This document shows, in pieces, positions 51,761 to 62,699 of a stretch of 64,000 nucleotides of DNA. The DNA is from Propioniciclava soli (GTDB lineage Bacteria; Actinomycetota; Actinomycetes; Propionibacteriales; Propionibacteriaceae). The DNA lies in the NCBI RefSeq assembly GCF_014858005.1, contig NZ_JACYOT010000020.1, positions 1 through 64,000 on the forward strand, written 5' to 3'. Position 1 is the stretch's first letter. Each line of letters starts with the position of its first letter. The position numbers and the translations under genes are program-made. The notes below the pieces were generated by a model. It made no database searches. It saw only the letters and a list, made by a program, of their open reading frames with translations, and was not told the DNA's origin.

Positions 51761-51835
51761 GGGTCGCAACGGTTGCGGCCCTTCCACTACGGATCGTCGG
51801 GCACGTACCTGCCCGTGGAAAGGGGGGTGGCCCCT
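51761..51835 (+). promoter_or_regulatory. structured leader of the MsiK-type gene
   Basis: Successive stems cover the leader. 51761-51781 is an imperfect inverted repeat around CGCAACGGTTGCG; TTCCAC (51782-51787) pairs with GTGGAA (51815-51820), enclosing GGGC/GCCC (51799-51802, 51811-51814). GGGG (51824-51827) pairs with CCCC (51831-51834) right before the ATG. The last stem would hide the purine-rich ribosome site AAGGGGGG. A family called msiK motif RNA is described from actinobacteria upstream of such genes, and this may be an example; identity is not proved. The CGCAACGGTTGCG part could also be a protein operator. Confidence 0.55.
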
Positions 51836-52933
<1,098 letters not shown>

Positions 52934-52954
52934 GTCGCTCCCGTTGACCGGGTC

Positions 52955-52982
52955 GGGGCCCGCGGCGCATGCCGCGGGCCCC
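52955..52982 (+). terminator. terminator after the MsiK-type gene
   Basis: A perfect 12-bp stem (52955-52966 with 52971-52982) closes a GCAT loop, 22 bases after the stop. No strong T-run follows. Confidence 0.85.
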
Positions 52983-53042
52983 GCTCGTTGTGGCCACCTG
53001 AGGCTGATGCCTCGCCGCGGGTCACGGTGCGACAATGGGGAG

Positions 53043-54422
53043 GTGCCTCGCTTCCTGTCGGCCCAGCCGGACGCCCGCCTCATCCCCCTGCCGTGGAGTG
53101 TGCCCCTGGCGGCGTGGCCGACCGAGCACCTCGTCGCCCTGCCGCGCGGCATCTCGCGGCACGTGGTGCGGTTCATCCAGGTGGGGGACGGTGTGCTGGC
53201 CGCCAAGGAGGTGCTGGAGAGCCCTGCGGTGCACGAGTACCGCACCCTGCAGGAGCTGCACCGGGTGGGCGCGCCGGCCGTCGAACCCGTGGCGGTGGTG
53301 ACGGACCGGGTGGGTCCGGACGGCCAGCCGCTCGACCCGATCCTGCTCACCCGGCACCTGCAGTTCTCGCTCCCCTACCGGTCGCTGTTCTCCACAGGGG
53401 TCCGCCCCGAGACGGTGTCGCGCCTGCTGGACGCGATGGTGGTGCTCCTGGCCCGGCTGCACCTGATCGGCTTCCTGTGGGGGGACGTGTCGCTGTCCAA
53501 CATCTTGTTCCGGCGCGACGCGGGTGAGTTCGCCGCCTACCTCGTGGACGCCGAAACGGCAGAGATGCACGACGTCCTCACCACCGGCCAGCGCGCCCAC
53601 GACCTCGACATCGCCATCGTGAACCTGTTCGGCGAGTTCTCCGACCTGGAGGCCGGCAAGCTGCTCGACGAGAGCCTCGACCCGCTGGAGCTGGTGCAGC
53701 AGATCGAGAGCCGCTACCACGCCCTGTGGCGGGAGCTGACGGGTGTCGAGGAGTTCTCCGGCGACGAGTTGTTTCGCATCGAGTCGCGCGTGCGCCGGCT
53801 CAACCAGCTGGGCTTCGATGTGGCGGAGCTGGACATCCGCACGGCCCGCGACGGCTCGAGCGTGACGATCCAGCCCAAGGTGGTGGACGCGGGCCACCAC
53901 AGCCGACGCCTGCTGCGGCTCACCGGCCTCGACACCGAGGAGCACCAGGCCCAGCGGCTGCTCAACGACCTGGACACCTATCGGGCGCGCTACGGCCTGG
54001 GGCACGTCGAGGAGTCGGTCGTCGCCCACCGCTGGCTCACCGAGTCGTTCCAGCCGGTCGTCCACGCCGTGCCGCCCGAGCTGACGGGCAAGCGGGAGCA
54101 GGCCCAGATCTTCCACGAGGTGCTGGACTACCGGTGGTACGCCAGCCAGCGCGCCCAGCGTGAGGTGCCGCTCACGGAGGCGGTGCACGGCTACATCCAC
54201 GACGTGCTCGCCGTGTTGCCCGACGAGGTGATCTCGAACGAGTTCGTCGGCGCGGGCTCCCGGACGCTGCTCAACCCCTACGACCCGTCCCAGGGGTTCG
54301 CCGACGACGAGGAGGAGGAGGAGGCCCCGTTCGACCCGTGGGAGGCCGCGGCGTCCGACCCGGACTTCGAGAGCCTGCCCGCCGTGTTCGACATCGACGC
54401 GCTGCGCAAACTGAAGGGCTGA
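53043..54422 (+). CDS. DUF4032 protein with kinase-like fold
   Basis: The 459-residue protein (GTG 53043) has a protein-kinase-like part in the first 200 residues: the ATP-loop-like [20 protein letters not shown], then [20 protein letters not shown] (catalytic-loop-like) and [13 protein letters not shown]. The middle carries DUF4032 sequence ([32 protein letters not shown]). The C-terminus is acidic ([21 protein letters not shown]). The family is actinobacterial, described as lipopolysaccharide-kinase-like, with unknown substrate. GTG 53043 is used since the upstream frame is not conserved. Intergenic sequence after it contains the family A palindrome. Confidence 0.85.
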   Translation: MPRFLSAQPDARLIPLPWSVPLAAWPTEHLVALPRGISRHVVRFIQVGDGVLAAKEVLESPAVHEYRTLQELHRVGAPAVEPVAVVTDRVGPDGQPLDPILLTRHLQFSLPYRSLFSTGVRPETVSRLLDAMVVLLARLHLIGFLWGDVSLSNILFRRDAGEFAAYLVDAETAEMHDVLTTGQRAHDLDIAIVNLFGEFSDLEAGKLLDESLDPLELVQQIESRYHALWRELTGVEEFSGDELFRIESRVRRLNQLGFDVAELDIRTARDGSSVTIQPKVVDAGHHSRRLLRLTGLDTEEHQAQRLLNDLDTYRARYGLGHVEESVVAHRWLTESFQPVVHAVPPELTGKREQAQIFHEVLDYRWYASQRAQREVPLTEAVHGYIHDVLAVLPDEVISNEFVGAGSRTLLNPYDPSQGFADDEEEEEAPFDPWEAAASDPDFESLPAVFDIDALRKLKG

Positions 54423-54471
54423 TCCCACCCGCCCGTGGGGCGCGACGGCTGGCGGCGGCGCCCCCTGACTG

Positions 54472-54525
54472 GCATTTGGACCCGAGGAAATGGCGCCATG
54501 GCGCCATTTCCTCGGGTCCAAATGC
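54472..54525. repeat. family A perfect palindrome, copy 2 (54 bp)
   Basis: It contains the same 48-bp palindrome as 41497-41544 (54475-54522), extended by GCA/TGC on each side to a perfect 54 bp. It lies between the DUF4032 and cysS genes. Confidence 0.92.
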
Positions 54526-54586
54526 GCGGCGGGGGGTCGGTGGTGGGGTGAAACACGGGTCTCCGGGGCACCGATACGATGGGGCC

Positions 54587-56032
54587 GTGAGCTTCCACCT
54601 GTACGACAGTCGCACGCGGACGAAGACGGAGTTCCGGCCCCTGGTGCCGGGCGAGGTCTCGATCTACGCGTGTGGCCCGACCGTGCAGAAGGCCCCCCAC
54701 CTCGGTCACGTGCGCAAGGAGGTCAACTTTGACGTCCTGCGCCGGTGGTTGACGGCGTCCGGCTACGCCGTGACGTTCGTCGCGAACGTCACCGACATCG
54801 ACGACAAGATCCTGGCCGTCGCCGAGGAGGCCGGTGAGCCCTGGTGGGCGCTGGGGCACCGCGTCGAGGCCGAGTTCCACGCCGCGATGGCCGCGCTCGG
54901 CAACGCCCCGGCCACCTACCAGCCGCGCGCCACCGGGCACATCCCCGAGATGATCGCCCTCATCGGCGAGCTCATCGAGGCGGGCCACGCCTACGCGCCC
55001 GCCGACGGTTCCGGCGACGTCTACTTCGACGTGGCGAGCTGGCCGGCGTACGGCTCGCTGTCGGGTCAGAAGGCGTCCGAGATGGAGCCGGACGCCGACG
55101 TGGACGTCCGCGGCAAGAGGGATCCGCGCGACTTCGCGCTCTGGAAGGGCGCCAAGCCCGGCGAGCCCGAGACCGCGATCTGGGACGCGCCGTGGGGGCG
55201 GGGGCGTCCGGGCTGGCACATCGAGTGCTCCGCGATGGCGGGCAAGTACCTCGGGCCGGCGTTCGACATCCACGGCGGCGGCATCGACCTGCGGTTCCCC
55301 CACCACGAGAACGAGATGGCGCAGAGCCAGGCGGCGGGGCGTCCGTTCGCCACCTACTGGATGCACAACGCGTGGGTGACGATGGCCGGGGAGAAGATGT
55401 CGAAGTCCCTGGGCAACACCGCCGACGTGCACGAGGCCGTGGCCCGCCACGGCGGCCGGGCCGTCCGGCTGTACCTGGCCGGGCCGCACTACCGCAGCGC
55501 GATCGAACTCAGCGAGGAGTCCCTGGCCGAGGCGTCGGCCCAGCTCGAGCGGATCGACTCGTTCCTCACCCGCGCCGCAGAGACGCTGGGCGCCGGTCGC
55601 GCGCCCCGGGTCGGTGCGACCGGCGGCGACGCGACCGATCGCTGGGCGCGGTTCGCAGCCGCCATGGACGACGACCTGGGCACGCCCGGGGCGCTCGCCG
55701 TGCTGTTCGGCGCCGTCCGCGAGGGCAACCAGGCGCTCACCGACGGCGACACCGACGCGCTCGCGGAGGTGGACGCCGACGTCCGCGCGATGCTGGCCGT
55801 CTTCGGCCTCGCGCCGGACGCCCCGGAGTGGGCGGCGGCGTCCGCGTCCGCTGCCGACGACCTGACCGGCGTCGTGGACGCCCTCGTCCGCACCCTGCTC
55901 GACCAACGGGCCGAGGCGCGCGCCCGCAAGGACTGGGCGAGCGCGGACGCCATCCGCGACGCCCTCGCGGCCGCCGGCCTGCAGGTCACCGACACCAAGG
56001 ACGGGGCCCGCTGGTCCCTCGAGAGGAACTGA
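54587..56032 (+). CDS. cysS: cysteinyl-tRNA synthetase
   Basis: The 481-residue class I enzyme has the HIGH-type motif [11 protein letters not shown], the zinc-binding Cys in YACGPTVQK and HIECSAM, the block [20 protein letters not shown] and the KMSKS motif [10 protein letters not shown]. It attaches cysteine to tRNA-Cys. The start is GTG 54587, ahead of MSFHLYDSR-type family starts. rlmB follows after 4 bases in the same operon. Confidence 0.95.
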   Translation: MSFHLYDSRTRTKTEFRPLVPGEVSIYACGPTVQKAPHLGHVRKEVNFDVLRRWLTASGYAVTFVANVTDIDDKILAVAEEAGEPWWALGHRVEAEFHAAMAALGNAPATYQPRATGHIPEMIALIGELIEAGHAYAPADGSGDVYFDVASWPAYGSLSGQKASEMEPDADVDVRGKRDPRDFALWKGAKPGEPETAIWDAPWGRGRPGWHIECSAMAGKYLGPAFDIHGGGIDLRFPHHENEMAQSQAAGRPFATYWMHNAWVTMAGEKMSKSLGNTADVHEAVARHGGRAVRLYLAGPHYRSAIELSEESLAEASAQLERIDSFLTRAAETLGAGRAPRVGATGGDATDRWARFAAAMDDDLGTPGALAVLFGAVREGNQALTDGDTDALAEVDADVRAMLAVFGLAPDAPEWAAASASAADDLTGVVDALVRTLLDQRAEARARKDWASADAIRDALAAAGLQVTDTKDGARWSLERN

Positions 56033-56036
56033 TCCG

Positions 56037-57032
56037 ATGCCGGGCAACAGTCAGCGCAAGGGAGCCGTCCGCAAGCGCGGCAAGGGCGTCGGGAACACCG
56101 GCCGCACCGCCGGGTCGGGCGGACGCGTCCGCCGCGGGTTGGAGGGCAAGGGGCCGACCCCCAAGGCCGAGGATCGTCCGTACCACAAGGCCTATCGGAA
56201 ACGGAGGGCGAGCGAGTCGCCCATCTCCGACGAGCGTCCGCGCGGGCGCCGCACCCCGCCCGGGGAGCAGCGCGTCCGAGAGAACACCAAGGGTGCGGGC
56301 GCGGAGTGGATCATCGGGCGCAACCCCGTCCACGAGGCCCTGCAGGCCGGGCTGCCGATCCGCCGCGCGTTCATCGCCGAGGGCACCGAGCGCGATTCGC
56401 GGGTCACCGAGATCCTGCGGCTGGCGGCCGAGCAGGGGATGACGCTGCTGCAGGCGTCCCGCCGCGAGCTCGACCGGCTGACCGGCGGGGCCGTGCACCA
56501 GGGCGTTGCCCTGCAGATGCCGGAGTACGAGTACGCCCACCCCGGCGACCTGCTGGCCGAGGCGCTGGAGACCGACGACCCGATCGTGGTGGCCTGCGAC
56601 TCCATCACCGACCCGCGCAACCTGGGCGCGATCATCCGCTCCTCTGCCGCCTTCGGCGCGCTGGGCGTCATCGTGCCGGAGCGCCGCTCGGCCCACATGA
56701 CGGCGACGGCGTGGAAGGCCTCGGCCGGGGCCGCGGCGCGCGTGCCGGTCGCGCTGGCCGGCAACCTCAACCGGGTGCTGCGCGAGTACGCCGAGGCGGG
56801 GTTCACGGTGGTGGGCCTGGCCGGCGAGGCCGAGATCGACATCGCGGACGTCCCCGGAGCGGACGGGCCGGTGCTGCTCGTGGTTGGCTCCGAGGGCGAC
56901 GGGCTGGCCCGCCTGGTGCGCGAGAACTGCGACGTGCTCGCGTCCATCCCGATCGGCGCCGACACCGAGAGCCTCAACGCCTCCGTGGCGGCCTCGATCG
57001 CGCTGTACGAGCTGGCCCGCTTCCGGGGCTGA
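56037..57032 (+). CDS. rlmB: 23S rRNA 2'-O-methyltransferase RlmB (SpoU family)
   Basis: The 331-residue enzyme shows the three SpoU motifs DSITDPRNLGAIIRSSAAFG, LVVGSEGDGLARLV and IPIGADTESLNASVAASIAL, preceded by a substrate-binding domain (WIIGRNPVHEALQAGLPIRR). Its first 85 residues are a basic, Arg/Lys/Gly-rich extension, longer than in E. coli RlmB, and suit RNA binding. It methylates a G in 23S rRNA in E. coli. It starts at ATG 56037, 4 bases after cysS, and ends before a strong terminator. Confidence 0.93.
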   Translation: MPGNSQRKGAVRKRGKGVGNTGRTAGSGGRVRRGLEGKGPTPKAEDRPYHKAYRKRRASESPISDERPRGRRTPPGEQRVRENTKGAGAEWIIGRNPVHEALQAGLPIRRAFIAEGTERDSRVTEILRLAAEQGMTLLQASRRELDRLTGGAVHQGVALQMPEYEYAHPGDLLAEALETDDPIVVACDSITDPRNLGAIIRSSAAFGALGVIVPERRSAHMTATAWKASAGAAARVPVALAGNLNRVLREYAEAGFTVVGLAGEAEIDIADVPGADGPVLLVVGSEGDGLARLVRENCDVLASIPIGADTESLNASVAASIALYELARFRG

Positions 57033-57038
57033 GCCCCG

Positions 57039-57106
57039 CGACACGCTCACTATTGGCTCAAACTCCACCTTGCAAGGTGGAGTTTGAGCCATCAGTGTGC
57101 GTGTCG
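57039..57106. repeat. family B palindromic repeat, copy 2 (well preserved)
   Basis: A perfect 38-bp palindrome (57054-57091, beginning TGGCTCAAACTCCACCTTG) sits between outer arms CGACACGCTCACT (57039-57051) and AGTGTGCGTGTCG (57094-57106), which pair at 12 of 13 positions. It lies right after rlmB and relates to the diverged copy at 16126-16195. Confidence 0.85.
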
Positions 57107-57135
57107 GCCCCCACGGGGCGCGCCCCGCGGGGGCC
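57106..57135. terminator. bidirectional terminator between rlmB and sppA
   Basis: Arms 57106-57119 and 57122-57135 pair at 13 of 14 positions. The hairpin lies between the convergent rlmB and sppA stops and probably serves both. Confidence 0.8.
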
Positions 57136-57146
57136 GGCTCTGTGCC

Positions 57147-58472
57147 TCAGCCGCAGAAGGACGCCGCCGCCTGGGGATCCCAGGCCAGCGGGGTCCGCGA
57201 GCTCGTGCACAGCGTCGAGGTGACCCGCGCGGGCTGGCCGTCCACCGGCTGGGCCGCCGGGGCGGTGCCGAAGGCCCGCTCGATGCCGAACAGCGACCCC
57301 CACATGTCCGGCCCGGCCGACTGCTCGACCTTCGTGTCGTCCGGATCCAGCCCCGCCGCCTCGGCGAAGTGCCGGAACGCCTCCGGGCGACCCATCACGC
57401 CGTCGATGTAGCCGACCTCCTGGGCACGCTCGGTGCCGAGCATCGCCGCGCCCAGGTCGTCCACGATGACGCTCGGCGCGATGTCGCGCGCGGTGGCGAC
57501 GTGGTCGACGAACGCGGCGTACTCCTGGTCGATGAACGACTGCAGGTCGGCTCGCTCCTCGTCGGTCAGCGGGCGGTAGGGGTTGCCCACGTCCTTGCCG
57601 CGGCCGGCGGTGATGTACTCCTGCGTGACGCCCCCGGTGGTGGTGACCCCACCGCCCAAGATGCCGCCGTCGACGGCCACCACATCGGTGTACTGGGCGA
57701 TCGGGCCCATGATGACGCCGACGCTGCCGACCAGCGAGCCATGGTCGGCGAGAATCTCGTCGGCCCCCGCCATCGTCCACATGCCGCCCGAGGCGGACAT
57801 GTCCTGCACGTAGGCGTACACCGGCTTGCCGGTGCGCTCCTTGTAGCGCTCCATGGCGGACGACATCGCCGCGGAACCGCTGATCGACCCGCCGGGGGTG
57901 TTCATCAGCAGCACCACGCCCCCCGCGTCCTCGGCGGTCAGGTCGTCGAGCAGGTCGGCCACCTCGTAGCCGTACGTGCCGCCGGTCAGCCCGAGCCCGT
58001 CGGACCCGTGCGCCATGATCGTGCCCTCAATGGGGATCGCCCGCAGCGTGTTCGTCGCCGTCTCCGGGCCCCACACGGTGTTCATGGTCTCGAGCTGCGT
58101 CTGGCCAACGCCCGCCATCGAGGACGCCATGCCGGCGAACGCCGCCATGCTGGCGACGCTGACGACGCCGCCGACGAGGCTCAGCGCCACGGCGGCCGCC
58201 CCCAGGCCGAGGCCGACGCCCGAACCGATGCCGAAGCCGCGCTTGAACCCGCCCTCGCGGCGTGGGGCCGGCGGCGCGGCGGCGTACGGCGGCGGGACGG
58301 GAGGCCGCCCGCCCGCGACGGCGGGCGCGGCACCACCGGGCGGGAACGGGGCGCCCGCGCGCGGATCACCGGCGCCGGGAACGCCCGGGGCCTGCGTGGA
58401 ACCCCCCGGAACGGCCTGCTCCGGCGCGGGTGTTCTCGGCGAGGTGGGCTGGGAAGGAGTCTGGTCCGACAT
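57147..58472 (-). CDS. sppA: signal peptide peptidase SppA-like (S49)
   Basis: The 441-residue protein starts at ATG 58472, with GAAAGG upstream. It begins with a Pro/Ala/Gly-rich cytoplasmic segment, then one membrane helix (GVGLGLGAAAVALSLVGGVV, about residues 85-104). The S49 domain has VVLLMNTPGGSISGSAAMSS and the catalytic Ser in YVQDMSASGGMWTMAGADEI, with the Lys-containing and structural blocks GSLVGSVGVIMGP downstream. It degrades signal peptides and membrane fragments outside the membrane. The frame can be followed upstream to 60356, but that part overlaps the next gene in another frame and is not real. Confidence 0.9.
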   Translation of the reverse strand: MSDQTPSQPTSPRTPAPEQAVPGGSTQAPGVPGAGDPRAGAPFPPGGAAPAVAGGRPPVPPPYAAAPPAPRREGGFKRGFGIGSGVGLGLGAAAVALSLVGGVVSVASMAAFAGMASSMAGVGQTQLETMNTVWGPETATNTLRAIPIEGTIMAHGSDGLGLTGGTYGYEVADLLDDLTAEDAGGVVLLMNTPGGSISGSAAMSSAMERYKERTGKPVYAYVQDMSASGGMWTMAGADEILADHGSLVGSVGVIMGPIAQYTDVVAVDGGILGGGVTTTGGVTQEYITAGRGKDVGNPYRPLTDEERADLQSFIDQEYAAFVDHVATARDIAPSVIVDDLGAAMLGTERAQEVGYIDGVMGRPEAFRHFAEAAGLDPDDTKVEQSAGPDMWGSLFGIERAFGTAPAAQPVDGQPARVTSTLCTSSRTPLAWDPQAAASFCG

Positions 58473-58579
58473 GGACAACCTTTCTCGAGGTGGTGTCCTC
58501 GAGGCTAGCGGGCGGCCCCCGGGGTCCGCGTCCTGCCAAGGTCGACCCGCCCGCGGCCCGGGGCAGCCGAAGGTCGATC

Positions 58580-60079
58580 TCAGGGGCGGACGATGACGAT
58601 CCGGTTCTCCTGCGGGTCGTGCAGCAGCCATCCCCGGCCCGGCACCTCGGCGACGACGCTGCGCCGCTCGAACGGCACCTGCCACAGCGTGTCGCCGGTG
58701 GTGAGGGCGTATCCGCGCAGCACCGGCATCTCGTTCTCCCACGTCAGCGCCAGCAGGCGGCGTCCGTCGCAGGCCGTGTCGACCAGCTCGCCATGCTGGG
58801 GCGCCTGCCACACCTCGGACCCGCCCTCCCGCTCCTGGGCGTGAAAGGTGCGCTGCGGGCTGACGGCGTCGTGCGTCACGAGCAGCCCACCGCAGACCAG
58901 CTGGGGGGTGCCCTGGCCCAGCGCTGCGGTCGCCCCGTTGGGCTGGACGCCGAGCAGCGTCGGCGGCTGCGGCGCCGTCTCGTCGGTGGAGGCGACGAGG
59001 CCGAGGGTGGGCGTCTCGGCCGAGGGGACGTCGCGCCCCGGCAGCGTCACCAGGCGCGCCGCGACGGGGAACAGCTCCTTGCCGCTGGCGTCGTAGAGGG
59101 TGGCGCTGTTCAGGTCCGTCCGGACGCCGAGGCGGCCGTCGGGCAGCACGGTGACGTCGAGGCCGTCCACCAGCGCGCCCACCCGCCCGAGGTCGGACTG
59201 GGTGCGGAGCAGCGTTGGGGTGGTCGGCCCGTACGGGGCGTCCGCCTGCGTCGTCACCGCGACCAGCGGCCCGGCGCCGTGCAGGCTCACCGGGGCCCCC
59301 GCGCGCGACGGCAGCGTGCCGGTCGTCGTCGCGAGCGTGACGCCGTCGTCCCCCACCCGCGTGAGCGTGACGCCCAGCTCGCGGACGCCCTCGCCACCGG
59401 GATCGACGTACGACAACACGAACAGCCCGCCGGTGGGTGAGACCCACACCTGCTGCGGCGCCTCGACGCTGCCGGTGTGGGTGGTGAGGACGGTGCCGTC
59501 GACGAGCCGGACGGTGTTGATGCTGCGATCCGACGACACGCAGACCACGGCGTCCAGCCGGTCGTGGTTGCAGACCAGGCGGCCGGTCAGCCGGGCCACC
59601 CACAGCACCGATCCCTGCGTCAGGCTGAGCCCGCGCACGTAGGACGCCTCGTCCGACGCCGACACGACCACGGCGAGATCGGCCCGCTCCGGGTTGAGCT
59701 CGCCGGGGAACACGAACACCGGGGCCGCGAACCCCTCCGGCTGCAACTCGGCCACGGACAGGGCCCAGCCCTCGGCCAGCGGCCGCTCCGCGGCGGGGAG
59801 GATCTTCTCGGTCGGCGGCTCGGCGGGGCGCTGCGGACCGGCAGGGGTGGGGGCGGCGTCCGGCACCACGAAGGCCTGGCTGGCGACCCCGAGCGCCAGG
59901 GCGAGATTCACCACCACGAGGAGCGCGCCGACCACCCACGGGGCCCGGCGTCGCCGACGCTCCTCGCCGAGCTCGGGACGCGCGGGCTCCGCCACCCGCA
60001 CCGACGGCTCGATGCGGCCGCAGTGCAGACACTGGTTCGAGCCCTCCAACAGGCGCGAACCGCAGTGCGAACAGAACAT
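58580..60079 (-). CDS. zinc-ribbon membrane protein with PQQ-type beta-propeller
   Basis: The 499-residue protein starts with a zinc ribbon ([10 protein letters not shown] ... CLHCGRIEP), followed by a basic stretch and one helix ([20 protein letters not shown], about residues 47-66). The rest is a beta-propeller (blocks [46 protein letters not shown]) like PQQ-repeat proteins, lying outside the membrane. No enzyme residues are recognised; it may be an assembly or sensor protein. The start is ATG 60079. Confidence 0.8.
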   Translation of the reverse strand: MFCSHCGSRLLEGSNQCLHCGRIEPSVRVAEPARPELGEERRRRRAPWVVGALLVVVNLALALGVASQAFVVPDAAPTPAGPQRPAEPPTEKILPAAERPLAEGWALSVAELQPEGFAAPVFVFPGELNPERADLAVVVSASDEASYVRGLSLTQGSVLWVARLTGRLVCNHDRLDAVVCVSSDRSINTVRLVDGTVLTTHTGSVEAPQQVWVSPTGGLFVLSYVDPGGEGVRELGVTLTRVGDDGVTLATTTGTLPSRAGAPVSLHGAGPLVAVTTQADAPYGPTTPTLLRTQSDLGRVGALVDGLDVTVLPDGRLGVRTDLNSATLYDASGKELFPVAARLVTLPGRDVPSAETPTLGLVASTDETAPQPPTLLGVQPNGATAALGQGTPQLVCGGLLVTHDAVSPQRTFHAQEREGGSEVWQAPQHGELVDTACDGRRLLALTWENEMPVLRGYALTTGDTLWQVPFERRSVVAEVPGRGWLLHDPQENRIVIVRP

Positions 60080-60225
60080 GGAACTCCTCGGGGCCACCGT
60101 CGGCCCCCAGCCTAGGGCCGACCACCGCCAGCACGCGCACCCACCGCCGGGGTGGTCGCCGGGCACGCCCCCGGCGGGTGTGCAATAGATTGGAGGCCTC
60201 GCGCCCTCGTGAAGGAGTCCGTTCC

Positions 60226-61665
60226 GTGCCCGATCTCACTGCCACCGCGTCCCGCGCCTTCAGCGACGCCCTCACCGTCATCGCCTCCGTGGAGCCCCGG
60301 ATCAGCGACGCCATCCGCGCCGAGCTGGCCGACCAGCGCGGCTCGCTGAAACTCATCGCCTCGGAAAACTACGCCTCGCTCGCGACGCTGCTCACCATGG
60401 GCAACTGGCTCTCCGACAAGTACGCCGAGGGCACGATCGGCCACCGCTTCTACGCCGGCTGCCAGAACGTCGACACCGTCGAGTCCGTGGCCGCCGAGCA
60501 CGCCCGGGAGCTGTTCGGCGCCGAGTACGCCTACGTGCAGCCGCACTCCGGCATCGACGCGAACCTCGTGGCCTACTGGGCCATCCTCAACGCGAAGGTG
60601 GAATCCCCGACCCTGCAGCGGCTCGGCGCCAAGACGGTCAACGACCTCGCCGAGAGCGACTGGGAGGACCTCAGGGCCGAGTTCAACCGCCAGCGCGTGA
60701 TGGGCATGAGCCTGGACGCCGGCGGCCACCTCACCCACGGCTTCCGCCACAACATCTCGGGCAAGATGTTCGCCCAGCACTCCTACGGCACCGACCCCGA
60801 GTCCGGTCTCATCGACTACGACAAGCTGCTGGCCGACGCCCGGGAGTTCAAGCCGCTGATCCTCGTGGCGGGCTACTCCGCGTACCCGCGCCGGGTCAAC
60901 TTCGCGAGGATGCGCGAGATCGCGGACGCCGTCGGCGCGGTGCTGTTCGTCGACATGGCGCACTTCGCCGGTCTGGTCGCCGGCAAGGTGTTCACCGGCG
61001 AGGAGAACCCGATCCCCTACGCCGACGTCGTCGCGACCACGACGCACAAGTCGCTGCGCGGCCCCCGCGGCGGGCTCGTGCTCGCCACGAAGGAGTTCAG
61101 CGACGCCGTCGACAAGGGCTGCCCCATGGTGCTGGGCGGCCCCCTGTCGAACATGATGGCCGCCAAGGCCGTCGCGCTCGCCGAGGCACGCACCACGGCG
61201 TTCCAAAGCTACGCCCAGGCCGTCGCCGACAACGCCCAGGCGCTCGCCGACGGGCTGCTGCGCCGCGGCGCACGCTTGGTGACGGGCGGCACCGACAACC
61301 ACCTCGTGCTCATCGACACCACCACGTTCGGCCTCACCGGGCGCCAGGCCGAGTCGGCGCTGCTCGAATCGGGCGTGGTCACCAACCGCAACTCGATCCC
61401 CGCCGACCCCAACGGCGCCTGGTACACCTCGGGCGTCCGCATCGGGACGCCGGCGCTCACCTCCCGCGGCCTCGGCGCCGACGACTTCGACGAGGTCGCC
61501 GACATGATCGTGGGCGTCCTGACGGGGGCCGAGCCGGTGACGGCGTCCACCGGCAAGCCCGGCAAGGCGAAGTACACGCTCCCCGACGGCCTGGCCGATC
61601 GGACGAGGGCGCGGGCCGAGGAACTCCTCGACCGGTTCCCGCTCTACCCGGGCCTCACCCTCTGA
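60226..61665 (+). CDS. glyA: serine hydroxymethyltransferase
   Basis: The 479-residue PLP enzyme has [40 protein letters not shown] and the Lys region [20 protein letters not shown]. It interconverts serine and glycine with tetrahydrofolate. It is about 50 residues longer than E. coli GlyA; an insertion of about 40 residues follows [13 protein letters not shown] ([20 protein letters not shown]). This long form occurs in several actinobacteria. The start GTG 60226 has GAAGGAG at 60211-60217. Confidence 0.95.
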   Translation: MPDLTATASRAFSDALTVIASVEPRISDAIRAELADQRGSLKLIASENYASLATLLTMGNWLSDKYAEGTIGHRFYAGCQNVDTVESVAAEHARELFGAEYAYVQPHSGIDANLVAYWAILNAKVESPTLQRLGAKTVNDLAESDWEDLRAEFNRQRVMGMSLDAGGHLTHGFRHNISGKMFAQHSYGTDPESGLIDYDKLLADAREFKPLILVAGYSAYPRRVNFARMREIADAVGAVLFVDMAHFAGLVAGKVFTGEENPIPYADVVATTTHKSLRGPRGGLVLATKEFSDAVDKGCPMVLGGPLSNMMAAKAVALAEARTTAFQSYAQAVADNAQALADGLLRRGARLVTGGTDNHLVLIDTTTFGLTGRQAESALLESGVVTNRNSIPADPNGAWYTSGVRIGTPALTSRGLGADDFDEVADMIVGVLTGAEPVTASTGKPGKAKYTLPDGLADRTRARAEELLDRFPLYPGLTL

Positions 61666-61705
61666 GCTTCGGCCGGTTCGCGGAGTACACGACGTTGGCC
61701 CTCCC

Positions 61706-62287
61706 TCAGAAGGCCATCGCGTCCTCGTGCTCCAGGGGTGCGACGAGAACGCCGGTGACCTTGCCGGCGTGATTGACGGCCACGTGCCCGACCATCCGGC
61801 CGGCCTCGTGCTCCAGCACCAAGCGGGCCACGAGGGGGCCCGGCTGGGGTTCCAGCGGAAGGAGCTCCCCGGCGAGAGTGCGGACGCCGTGGCCCGAGTA
61901 GGACTCCACCTCGCCCACCGCTGCCAACACCTCACGCCACACGCCAGCCACCCGGCCGCGGCTCAGCTCGCGGGCGCAGTGGCTGGTCATGGCCGCGTGC
62001 AGGGCCGTGTAGTCGGCGGCCGCGATGCTTCGGAAGACCGCCTCGGCGAGGGCCGCGGGGTCGACGTGCGGGCCCGTGCCCAACGTCCGCCCCGAGTCGG
62101 GATCCACCGGGCGGCCGAACCGCTTGAACGCGGCCTGGCGGCTCACGCCCAGGACGTCCCCCAGCTCGGCCCATGAGCAGCCCGCCCCGCGGGCGTCCAG
62201 CACGGCGGCGGCCAGGGCACGGTCGGCCGCCAGGGCGGCGTCCCGGGCCGAGACCACCGCGGCCAACGGATCAGGAGTCTGTCCCAC
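61706..62287 (-). CDS. HTH regulator with C-terminal DUF3887-like domain
   Basis: The 193-residue protein has an N-terminal HTH (CSWAELGDVLGVSRQAAFKR) in the first 55 residues and a C-terminal alpha+beta domain (about residues 78-193, VFRSIAAADYTALHAAMTSH; HVAVNHAGKVTGVLVAPLE) similar to DUF3887. It starts at GTG 62287 and overlaps the end of the upstream membrane gene by 17 bases. The operator-like palindrome at 62662-62682 upstream of that gene makes an autoregulated two-gene operon plausible. Confidence 0.75.
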   Translation of the reverse strand: MGQTPDPLAAVVSARDAALAADRALAAAVLDARGAGCSWAELGDVLGVSRQAAFKRFGRPVDPDSGRTLGTGPHVDPAALAEAVFRSIAAADYTALHAAMTSHCARELSRGRVAGVWREVLAAVGEVESYSGHGVRTLAGELLPLEPQPGPLVARLVLEHEAGRMVGHVAVNHAGKVTGVLVAPLEHEDAMAF

Positions 62288-62633
62288 GGACCCGTTGCCT
62301 TGGTAGGGCTCCGACCATGATCGCGGCGACGATGCCCATCATCCCTGCCAGCCCCGGGCTCACGGGGAAGAAGAACGCCGCAACCACGGCGACCAGCGCG
62401 GCGACCACGACCTGGGTGAGCTTGCGGAGCTCCCACTCCTGCTGGGGCAGCTTGTCCTCCTCGGACGTCCGCCAGCGCGTCGGTGCGATCAGCGCACCCA
62501 CCAAGAGGGCCAGGGCGGAGAGGGCGGCGACCAGGATCGGGGACCATCCCAGGCCCTGTTCCAGCGATGCGAGGAACACGGCGGCGGTGAGAAAGGAGAT
62601 GCCGGCGAACAGGGACCACAAGCGCTTGTTCAT
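62271..62633 (-). CDS. small membrane protein, co-transcribed with the HTH regulator
   Basis: The 120-residue protein has four hydrophobic segments (LWSLFAGISFLTAAVFLAS, PILVAALSALALLVGALIA, TQVVVAALVAVVAAFFFPVS, GLAGMMGIVAAIMVGALPR) and a short charged loop RWRTSEEDKLPQQEWELRK. The start ATG 62633 has GGTGGAG just upstream. Its 3' end overlaps the regulator. The function is unknown; it may be the target of the regulator. Confidence 0.7.
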   Translation of the reverse strand: MNKRLWSLFAGISFLTAAVFLASLEQGLGWSPILVAALSALALLVGALIAPTRWRTSEEDKLPQQEWELRKLTQVVVAALVAVVAAFFFPVSPGLAGMMGIVAAIMVGALPRQRVRGTDS

Positions 62634-62661
62634 GGCTCCACCCTCGGCCACGCCCCCATTC

Positions 62662-62682
62662 ATGTCAACTTTTGGTTGACAT
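62662..62682. promoter_or_regulatory. operator-like palindrome upstream of the HTH operon
   Basis: ATGTCAAC (62662-62669) and GTTGACAT (62675-62682) are perfect arms around TTTTG, 29 bases upstream of the membrane-protein start and 17 from the DUF2207 gene stop. The dyad of 8-bp arms suits a dimeric HTH protein, perhaps the regulator at 61706. Confidence 0.6.
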
Positions 62683-62699
62683 TGCCCAGGCTGGTGGAC

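Noticed and set aside
57147-60356. A 1069-residue minus-strand reading frame joining sppA and upstream sequence
   Set aside because: Only the part from ATG 58472 matches the S49 family. The rest lies in another phase over the beta-propeller gene and has low-complexity composition.
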